DNA from: Pseudomonadota bacterium
Lineage (GTDB): Bacteria > Pseudomonadota > Gammaproteobacteria > Burkholderiales > Gallionellaceae
Direction: 5' to 3'
Assembly: GCA_021787435.1 (NCBI GenBank)
Contig: JAJYLY010000002.1
Span: forward strand, 186,001-250,000
DNA: 64,000 nt
Under the pieces are notes generated by a model. The model was not told the origin of the DNA, did no database searches, and saw nothing but the letters and a program-made list of their open reading frames with translations. Positions 57,705 to 64,000 of this stretch are shown one piece after another (position 1 is the first letter of the stretch; each line of letters begins with the position of its first letter). Both the position numbers and the translations under genes were made by a program.

Positions 57705-58672
57705 ACAGTCCATCAAAAAACAGGGGTTTTTCTTTAATTGAGCTGATGATAGGCATTGCGCTCGGACTGCTTGTCGTGGCGGGGGTCGGAACCATTTTTG
57801 CCAACAACTACAGGACGCGCTCGGAAACAGAAAAAACCAATCTTCAGATTGAAAATGGGCGCTATGCGACCCAGCTTCTGACCGACGAGATGCGCATGGC
57901 GGGTTATTACGGCGAGCTAAGTCCTGTCAGTGTCCCAACGCCAACAGCGCTCCCCGATCCCTGCGACAGCACGACTGCAACGCTGATATCGTCGGTTGCA
58001 CTGCCTGTTCAGGGCGTTGACAATGCAACGGCTGCATTAAGCTGCATCTCGGACCTCAAATCAGGCACGGACATTTTTGTCGATCGGCGTGCGAGCAGTT
58101 GTGTTCAGGGAATGCCAGGTTGCACCGGCGGAAGCTATGTCTATTTTCAGACCGCGCTTTGCAGCACGTCGGCGGGCCAGTATCTCATCAGCGCGGGTAC
58201 CGGTCTTAATCTGACCGCTAAAGACTGTGTGACACAAGCCGATATCCGCTCCTATCGGACCAATATTTATTTCATTGCTAATAATAACCAGGCAGGCGAT
58301 GGCATACCCACGCTCAAGGTTGCAGAGCTTGGCAGCGCAGGATTTACCATTACACCTCTCGTGGCGGGGATAGATCAGTTACAGATAGAGTATGGCATTG
58401 ATACAAACGGCGACAGCATCCCTGACGTATATGCGTCAGACCCCGGCAGCTATGGCGGATGCACCGGCGTTGCCTGCCAGAACAACTGGCGCAACGTGGT
58501 AACGGCGAGGCTTTATATTCTGGCAAGAAACACACAGTCCAGCCCGGGTTTTTCAGACACGCATGTGTATACCGCGGGTGGCAATACATACGGCCCTTAC
58601 AACGATGCCTATAAACGCCATCTTTATACCAGCCTGATCAGGTTCAACAACATAGCAGGGAGACTGGAATGA
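57701..58672 (+). CDS. pilW: Minor pilin PilW
   Basis: 323 residues. Leader MNSPSKNRG before FSLIELMIGIALGLLVVAGVGTIFANNYRT (Glu5 present). NLQIENGRYATQLLTDEMRMAGYYGEL is the PilW signature, followed by a long Cys-containing periplasmic domain and IEYGIDTNGDSIPDVYAS. Overlaps pilV and pilX by 4 bp each. It primes pilus assembly with PilV, PilX and PilY1. Confidence 0.92.
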   Translation: MNSPSKNRGFSLIELMIGIALGLLVVAGVGTIFANNYRTRSETEKTNLQIENGRYATQLLTDEMRMAGYYGELSPVSVPTPTALPDPCDSTTATLISSVALPVQGVDNATAALSCISDLKSGTDIFVDRRASSCVQGMPGCTGGSYVYFQTALCSTSAGQYLISAGTGLNLTAKDCVTQADIRSYRTNIYFIANNNQAGDGIPTLKVAELGSAGFTITPLVAGIDQLQIEYGIDTNGDSIPDVYASDPGSYGGCTGVACQNNWRNVVTARLYILARNTQSSPGFSDTHVYTAGGNTYGPYNDAYKRHLYTSLIRFNNIAGRLE

Positions 58673-59238
58673 ACGCACAGCGAGGATTCTCTCTATTGGT
58701 CAGCATGATCATGCTGTTGCTGATGACATTGCTTGCGATTGCATCCTTCCATATGGGTAGCAGCCAGACCACGGTTGTTGCAAATGCGCAGCATAGAAAT
58801 GAAGGCATAGATGCCGCGACTCAGGCGATAGAAGAGGTCGTCAATTCGAGCAATTTCACGCAGAACCCCGCTGCAGCCATTCCCAATACGAACTGCACCG
58901 CAGGCGGCGGGGCCAATACCTGGTGTGTGGACAGCAATGGCGACGGCGTGCAGGATTTTACGGTGACCATTCCTGTCGCTCCAAAATGCGTAGAAGCCGC
59001 ACCGATACTGAACAGCCAGCTGAATTTGCAAAATGCGGACGATCTTGCCTGCTCATCCGGCACGCAGCAGAATTTCGGCGTGGCAGGTGGAACTGGTTCG
59101 GGCAATTCTCTATGCGCCAATTCAACTTGGGAAATCACCGCTCAGGCCAAGGATCCCGCAACAGAGACGAGCACGACGGTCACGCAGGGCGTGAGCATGC
59201 GCATTGCAGCTACAGCCATGACCAACAATTGTCCGTAA
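58669..59238 (+). CDS. pilX: Minor pilin PilX
   Basis: 189 residues. Short leader MNAQRG before FSLLVSMIMLLLMTLLAIASFHMGSSQ; position 5 of the mature part is Val, not Glu, which is usual for PilX-type (GspK-like) tip pilins. AQHRNEGIDAATQAIEEVV matches PilX. Cys residues probably form disulfides. Precedes pilY1 by 10 bp. Confidence 0.88.
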   Translation: MNAQRGFSLLVSMIMLLLMTLLAIASFHMGSSQTTVVANAQHRNEGIDAATQAIEEVVNSSNFTQNPAAAIPNTNCTAGGGANTWCVDSNGDGVQDFTVTIPVAPKCVEAAPILNSQLNLQNADDLACSSGTQQNFGVAGGTGSGNSLCANSTWEITAQAKDPATETSTTVTQGVSMRIAATAMTNNCP

Positions 59239-59248
59239 GGAGAGAAAA

Positions 59249-62200
59249 ATGAATCCCACAAAAATTCTGAAGCGCTTACCTGTGCTCCTGCTGGCCACAA
59301 GCATGACGGCCAAGGCGATGGACATCGATCTTTATACCCTGAACAGTGGTATCAACAACCCTGCGCCCAATGTGCTGATCGTGCTCGACAATACTTCCAA
59401 CTGGTCGCGGCTGGATCAGCACTGGCCGGACATCGGCATCAATCAGGGGCAGGCTGAAGTGCAGGCGATCCAGGCTGTCCTGCAAAGCCTCAATGCGAAC
59501 GTGAATGTTGGTCTGCTGGAGTTTGTGACTGGTGGGCCATCAGGTGACAACGGCGGGTTCGTGCGCCAGGCCATCGCGCCGATGGGGCCAAATCAAAGCG
59601 GCGGTCCGGCAAACCTGAGCGCGTTTTCCGCAAAACTCACGTTAATTTTCAACAACACAACCTCCAGTATAGAAAAGCAGAACTCGAGCGAAGCCTATGG
59701 CAACCTGATGTATGACGCCTATAATTATCTAGCGGGCAAGGTACCGTTTGCCGCGAGCGGGGATGTGGTTTCGTCCATAGCGGATTCCAACGGATACAGC
59801 ACGAACTACACACAGTTCAAGTCGCCTCTCTCGAGCGACGAAGGTTGTGCTACCACCTATATCATCTTCATTGGAAATCCGGACAGTCATGGACCGGCCA
59901 CGGACCTTTCCGCAAATACGACGGCGTTGGCCGGACTGGGCGGCAACACGGCACAGCTCAATCTGCCAAATTTTATGGTGACACAGACAAAGCCAGCTAC
60001 GGGGCTAGCGACCGATGTGGCGACCGGGACTTCCACGCTGGATACGAATCCCTTCAATGCGGACGAGTGGGCACGCTTCATGTATCAGAACGGCGTTACC
60101 GTGGGCAGTACTACATTCAACGTCAATACATATACCATTGATGTCTGGTATTCGGCGCCTAATGCGCAGCAGAGCGGCCTTTTGTCCAGCATGGCGACAA
60201 ACGGTGGCGGCAAATATTTCGCAGCCAACAATGCGGCCGAGATTGCAGCATCGCTACAGTCGATCTTCTCGGAGATACTGGTTCGCAACACTTCCTTCGC
60301 ATCGGCCAGCCTGCCGATCTCCGCGACCAACCGCGCGCAGAACGACAACCAGATCTATATAGGAATGTTCCGTCCCAACCCTAATGCCATGCCACGCTGG
60401 TTTGGCAACATGAAACGTTACCAAATCGCCAATTTTTCGGGTCTGGCAAACTTGGCCGATGTGAATGGCCAGCTCGCGACTGACACCACGACCGGGTTTA
60501 TTACGCCCTGCGCGGTAAGCTGGTGGACAGCTGACTCTGGCAATTACTGGGCAAATGTTTCAGGCAGCACGATAGGACCGCGCGTATTCTTCACGACTGC
60601 TAATACACCTGGTCTGTCTTGGGGAACGCAGGGTGATGATACCAACTTTGCAAAGAGCACCTGTGCGCTGACGGGAACCAATGTGTATTCCGATACCCCT
60701 GATGGTCCTATCGTGGAAAAGGGAGGCGTGGCGGAAATGCTGCGCAAAGCGACCACTAATCGTGACATGCTGACTCTGTCAGGTTCTTCGCTGGTTCCAT
60801 TTAATACCGGCAATGCGGTGATTTCGGCGAACACCACGATCAATGCGAACATCGTCAATTTTATTCAGGGTCAAGACGTCACAGGAGAAATCAACGCGAC
60901 CCCCTCGACTGCAAATCGTCCGTCCATACATGGCGACGTGATCCATTCTAAACCTATACCAGTGGATTACGGCGGCACGACGGGCGTGATGGTGTATTAC
61001 GGGGCCAACGATGGTACTTACCGTGCCGTCAATGCTGCAACCGGCGCCGAGAATTGGTCATTTGTCGCACCCGAATTTTTCCCAAATCTGGAGCGACTGC
61101 TGGATAACAGCCCTATCGTGTCATCGACAACGCCCAAAGGTTTCTACTTCGACGGCTCAACCGGAATTTATCAAAATTCGACTAACACCAGTGTGTGGAT
61201 ATACCCTGTCATGCGCCGGGGCGGGCGCATGATCTATGCCTTTGATGTGAGCAGTCCCACCAGTCCGGCATTCCTGTGGAAAGCCGGATGTCCTGGCATC
61301 GGCAGCAATACGGGTTGCACAACAGGTCTTTCCAACATTGGGCAGACCTGGTCCACGCCTGCGGTCGCCATCCTGCCTGGCTATTCGACCACCAAGCCTG
61401 TCGTGATCGTGGGCGGCGGCTATGACGCCTGCGAGGATAGCGATACCAGCACGCCGAGCTGCTCAACCCCGACAGGCAACGGCGTTTATGTGTTCGATGC
61501 ACAGAGTGGTGCGTTGCTCGCATCCTTCGCAACAATACGCAGCGTTGCGGCGGATATCTCTCTGGTGGACATCAATTACGACGGAAATGTGGATGCAGCC
61601 TATGTCGCGGACACGGGAGGAAATCTTTACCGGATCGATTTTTCTGACCCAAGCAAATCTTTTACGGCCAAAGCACCTAGCAACTGGAGTATCTCGAAAG
61701 TTGCCTATACGAGTGGGGCGGGAAGGAAATTCCTGTTCGCGCCCGCAGTGCTTCCCTACAACAATCAGGTATACCTAGCCATCGGCTCGGGGGACCGCGA
61801 GCATCCTCTGATCACCAACTATCCTTACACGACGCCTGTCAAGAACCGCTTTTATGTCTATCTGGACAATCCGAACAGTGGTTCCACAACGCCAGTCAAT
61901 CTTGACGGTGTGAGTATGTTGAACAACACGACGGATCCCGGCTGCAACAACAACCAAGTACTGCCCGGCGGCAGCTATGCAGGCTGGTATATGGATCTGA
62001 CCGCCAATGGAGTAGGCGAGCAGACAGTCACCTCTGCCTTGATCACTGGTGGCCTGATCACCTTCAGCACTAACAGGCCTGTCAGCAGCAACAACAGCTG
62101 CGCAAATCCACTAGGCGAGGCGCGCGGCTACTGGGTCAACTTGCTGAACGGTTCTGGCGCTGTCGGGACGACTTCTGCGATCTGCACGCCGATAGGCGGG

Positions 62201-62434
62201 GTAGACGCGAACGGCAATACCATCTCCCGTTCGACGACGTTTGTCGGCGGGGGATTGCCGCCTTCTCCGGTGGTTGGCAACGTCAATGTTAACGGATCGG
62301 TTGAGACTGTGGTGATCGGCGCGGCTCAGAAGAACGGGGGTGCGAGCACTGCGATATCGGGGCAGAATATACAGCCTCCAATCTCGACCCATCGCAAGCG
62401 TGTTTACTGGAGTACCAACGGCGATAGCCACTAG
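59249..62434 (+). CDS. pilY1: Type IV pilus tip-associated adhesin PilY1
   Basis: 1061 residues. Signal peptide (LPVLLLATSMTAKAMD). N-terminal von Willebrand A-like domain starts NVLIVLDNTSNWSR, where the MIDAS motif DxSxS reads DNTSNWS, a variant form. The C-terminal half is a PilY1 beta-propeller with a DINYDGNVDAAYVADTGGNLYRIDF calcium-binding loop (D774-D782), the counterpart of the site that controls pilus retraction in Pseudomonas aeruginosa. Many Asn, Thr and Gly residues and a Cys-rich segment (DACEDSDTSTPSCS) lie on the propeller. It sits at the pilus tip or in the outer membrane and helps adhesion and priming. Confidence 0.92.
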   Translation: MNPTKILKRLPVLLLATSMTAKAMDIDLYTLNSGINNPAPNVLIVLDNTSNWSRLDQHWPDIGINQGQAEVQAIQAVLQSLNANVNVGLLEFVTGGPSGDNGGFVRQAIAPMGPNQSGGPANLSAFSAKLTLIFNNTTSSIEKQNSSEAYGNLMYDAYNYLAGKVPFAASGDVVSSIADSNGYSTNYTQFKSPLSSDEGCATTYIIFIGNPDSHGPATDLSANTTALAGLGGNTAQLNLPNFMVTQTKPATGLATDVATGTSTLDTNPFNADEWARFMYQNGVTVGSTTFNVNTYTIDVWYSAPNAQQSGLLSSMATNGGGKYFAANNAAEIAASLQSIFSEILVRNTSFASASLPISATNRAQNDNQIYIGMFRPNPNAMPRWFGNMKRYQIANFSGLANLADVNGQLATDTTTGFITPCAVSWWTADSGNYWANVSGSTIGPRVFFTTANTPGLSWGTQGDDTNFAKSTCALTGTNVYSDTPDGPIVEKGGVAEMLRKATTNRDMLTLSGSSLVPFNTGNAVISANTTINANIVNFIQGQDVTGEINATPSTANRPSIHGDVIHSKPIPVDYGGTTGVMVYYGANDGTYRAVNAATGAENWSFVAPEFFPNLERLLDNSPIVSSTTPKGFYFDGSTGIYQNSTNTSVWIYPVMRRGGRMIYAFDVSSPTSPAFLWKAGCPGIGSNTGCTTGLSNIGQTWSTPAVAILPGYSTTKPVVIVGGGYDACEDSDTSTPSCSTPTGNGVYVFDAQSGALLASFATIRSVAADISLVDINYDGNVDAAYVADTGGNLYRIDFSDPSKSFTAKAPSNWSISKVAYTSGAGRKFLFAPAVLPYNNQVYLAIGSGDREHPLITNYPYTTPVKNRFYVYLDNPNSGSTTPVNLDGVSMLNNTTDPGCNNNQVLPGGSYAGWYMDLTANGVGEQTVTSALITGGLITFSTNRPVSSNNSCANPLGEARGYWVNLLNGSGAVGTTSAICTPIGGVDANGNTISRSTTFVGGGLPPSPVVGNVNVNGSVETVVIGAAQKNGGASTAISGQNIQPPISTHRKRVYWSTNGDSH

Positions 62435-62467
62435 CCTGATCTTGCCAGCATTGATCGCAGGGCGGCG

Positions 62468-62866
62468 CTAGCGCAGCCTGATGATACCTGTGGCCAGGGA
62501 GATTTCGCGCAGGAAGCAGAGGAGGGCGAAAGTCAAGGTGAGCATCGCCGCGACGAAGAAAAGCGAGACCGTTCCGGATGGGTCGCGGCCGAGCTCGGAG
62601 CCGATGAATAGCGCTGCGATCACGATGCAGACGAAAAGGGCGCAGATCGTGCAGAGGCTGATCGACCAGTGTATCCAGCGCGCCCGCTGAACAAGAATTT
62701 TCTTCTCGCCGGCATGAGTTTCACCTTCTATGGAGCGGAAGCGGTCGATGACGCGCCCAAGCCTGCTCGAGAGCACACTCAGGAACGCCCCCACGCCGGT
62801 GAGAAGGAATACGGGCGCGACTGCCTGCTGGATCGCATGCGCTGCAACGATGATTTCTGTATGCAT
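62468..62866 (-). CDS. DUF2721 family membrane protein
   Basis: 132 residues with three hydrophobic segments (about 12-32, 68-88 and 98-120). AIQQAVAPVFLLTGVGAFLSVLSSRLGRVIDRFRSIE is the recognised N-terminal signature of the family. Function unknown. Convergent with pilY1 (33 bp) and divergent from mutY. Confidence 0.85.
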   Translation of the reverse strand: MHTEIIVAAHAIQQAVAPVFLLTGVGAFLSVLSSRLGRVIDRFRSIEGETHAGEKKILVQRARWIHWSISLCTICALFVCIVIAALFIGSELGRDPSGTVSLFFVAAMLTLTFALLCFLREISLATGIIRLR

Positions 62867-63034
62867 GACTCTTTCCTTTTTATGGTAATCCTAGCATGGG
62901 AAAGCTTGAAAAGCGCGTTTCCCGGCAATCTGCGAAAAATCAGACCTCAGGGCAATGCAGATCCTTGAAGCGAATGGAACATGTGGGCACTCAGGCTATA
63001 ATTCATCTTCTGTCTGTTTGATATTGCGTTCCTG

Positions 63035-64000
63035 ATGCCTACATTTTCTTCGCCCCTCATCAACTGGCAACGCGAACATGGCCGCAACGATCTGCCGTGG
63101 CAGGGTACTGACCCTTATCGAGTGTGGCTCTCCGAGATCATGCTTCAGCAGACGCAGGTCGCCACTGTCATTCCCTATTACCTGCGCTTCGTTGCTTCTT
63201 TCCCGGATATAGAGGCCTTGGCGAACGCTTCCGAGGAAGAAGTGCTGGCCCACTGGAGCGGGCTGGGCTATTACGCCAGAGGCCGCAATTTGCATCGCGC
63301 TGCAAGAATGATTATGGAACTGCACGGTGGACAGTTCCCGCAGCAGTATGAACAGATACTCAGTTTGCCCGGCATAGGCCGTTCGACAGCGGCTGCGATC
63401 TGCGCTTTAGGCTTTCACGAGAAGCGCGCGATACTCGACGGCAACGTCAAGCGGGTTTTGGCGCGTTATTGCGGAATCGTCGGGCATCATTCAACAAAAC
63501 AGGTTGATGAGGAACTCTGGCGGCAGGCAGAATTACTGCTTCCGGATAACGATGTGGCCGTCTATACGCAGGCTCTGATGGACATGGGGGCGATGCTGTG
63601 CACGCGCTGCCGGCCAAAGTGCGAATCATGTCCCGTGCAGGAAGATTGCATTGCATTTCAGGCTGGTATTGTGAACGAGCTGCCCACTTCGAAGCAGAGA
63701 AAAATTGTTCCTGAAAGAAGCGCTATTTTTTTGCTGGCGATGTCGGATGGAAAGATTCTGCTGGAAAAGCGCAAATCTTCAGGCATCTGGGGCGGTCTCT
63801 GGTGTCTGCCGCAGTTCGACGAAGAGGATGATGTGCAAAATTGGTGCGCCTTGCATGGTATTGAGCCCGACAAACTGATTCGTCATCCCAGCGAACTCGG
63901 GGAATCTGCTGATTCAATAGCGCAGTGCAAAGCGCTCGTCTCGTTTGCGCATATCTTTACCCATTTCAAATTGCACATCACGCCGCTGTTGTTATACCTT
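63035..64000 (+). CDS. mutY: A/G-specific adenine glycosylase MutY (3' end outside window)
   Basis: 322 residues visible, still open at the window edge. It removes adenine opposite 8-oxoguanine. The start ATG at 63035 gives NWQREHGRNDLPWQGTDPYRVWLSEIMLQQTQVATVIPYY, with catalytic Glu in SEIMLQQTQV. The helix-hairpin-helix is LSLPGIGRSTAAAI, the catalytic Asp is in ILDGNVKRVLARY, and the [4Fe-4S] cysteines are C-x6-C-x2-C-x5-C in LCTRCRPKCESCPVQEDC. A NUDIX-like C-terminal domain (about 235 onward) recognises 8-oxoG. Often mutY follows the AsmA-family gene in relatives; here the pilin operon lies between. Confidence 0.96.
   Translation, partial: MPTFSSPLINWQREHGRNDLPWQGTDPYRVWLSEIMLQQTQVATVIPYYLRFVASFPDIEALANASEEEVLAHWSGLGYYARGRNLHRAARMIMELHGGQFPQQYEQILSLPGIGRSTAAAICALGFHEKRAILDGNVKRVLARYCGIVGHHSTKQVDEELWRQAELLLPDNDVAVYTQALMDMGAMLCTRCRPKCESCPVQEDCIAFQAGIVNELPTSKQRKIVPERSAIFLLAMSDGKILLEKRKSSGIWGGLWCLPQFDEEDDVQNWCALHGIEPDKLIRHPSELGESADSIAQCKALVSFAHIFTHFKLHITPLLLYL

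Noticed and set aside
58700..59238. Missing Glu5 in PilX as a defective pilin
   Set aside because: Lack of Glu5 is usual for the GspK/PilX-type tip pilins.

Overview
This 64 kb window is a gene-dense, almost wholly chromosomal stretch of a betaproteobacterium. The gene orders carAB-greA-yhbY-rlmE-ftsH-folP-glmM, ponA divergent from pilMNOPQ-aroK-aroB, metX-metW-ampG and the GshA/regulatory-PTS group are betaproteobacterial. The GshA type and the moderate GC content point to the Nitrosomonadales/Gallionellaceae side of the class (inference). No rRNA, tRNA, CRISPR array, transposase or prophage gene was found.

Layout. 1-4240: tail of a universal stress protein, then leftward genes for envelope lipids and wall (PAP2 phosphatase, GT4 glycosyltransferase, dgkA, olsB, murI). 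4440-6040: ybiT ABC-F ATPase. 6200-11000: gshA, apbE and a regulatory PTS (EIIA-Man type, HPr, EI). 11040-15260: a Cys-rich small protein, photolyase, a GST-like protein, alanine dehydrogenase and a 2OG-Fe(II) oxygenase. 15350-18450: metX-metW-ampG behind what reads as a SAM-II riboswitch followed by an intrinsic terminator. 18530-23130: thiD, thiE, hemL, engB, hemB. 23130-34130: a nucleotidyltransferase-like protein and ponA leftward; pilMNOPQ, aroK, aroB and dgt rightward. 34140-39430: a TPR/ATP-grasp protein, kup, a decayed HAMP-GGDEF gene, psiF and a stand-alone cyclic-nucleotide-binding protein. 39540-49900: carA, carB, greA, yhbY, rlmE, ftsH, folP, glmM. 49900-53810: gluQ, clpA, clpS and a cold-shock gene. 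53940-64000: an AsmA-family gene, a minor pilin/PilY1 operon (pilE, fimT, pilV, pilW, pilX, pilY1), a DUF2721 gene and the start of mutY.

How the genes work together: both the inner/outer-membrane assembly complex (PilMNOPQ) and the fibre-priming set (minor pilins plus PilY1) of a type IV pilus are present at separate loci. Heme (hemL, hemB), thiamine (thiD, thiE), methionine (metXW), shikimate (aroKB), folate (folP), carbamoyl-phosphate (carAB) and peptidoglycan-precursor (murI, glmM) functions are interleaved in housekeeping operons.

Two non-gene signals stand out. The first is the metX leader, which carries the GATTTG / GCTTGC / GCTAAAG signature of SAM-II plus an extra hairpin. The second is a set of short elements, each made of two inverted arms of degenerate tandem ~8-10 bp units, at gene junctions (murI-ybiT, gshA-apbE, carB-greA, greA-yhbY, ftsH-folP) and, in one case, in frame inside carA. 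Some arms have been taken into protein: the signal peptide core of ApbE, the tails of GshA and CarB, and a CarA interdomain linker.
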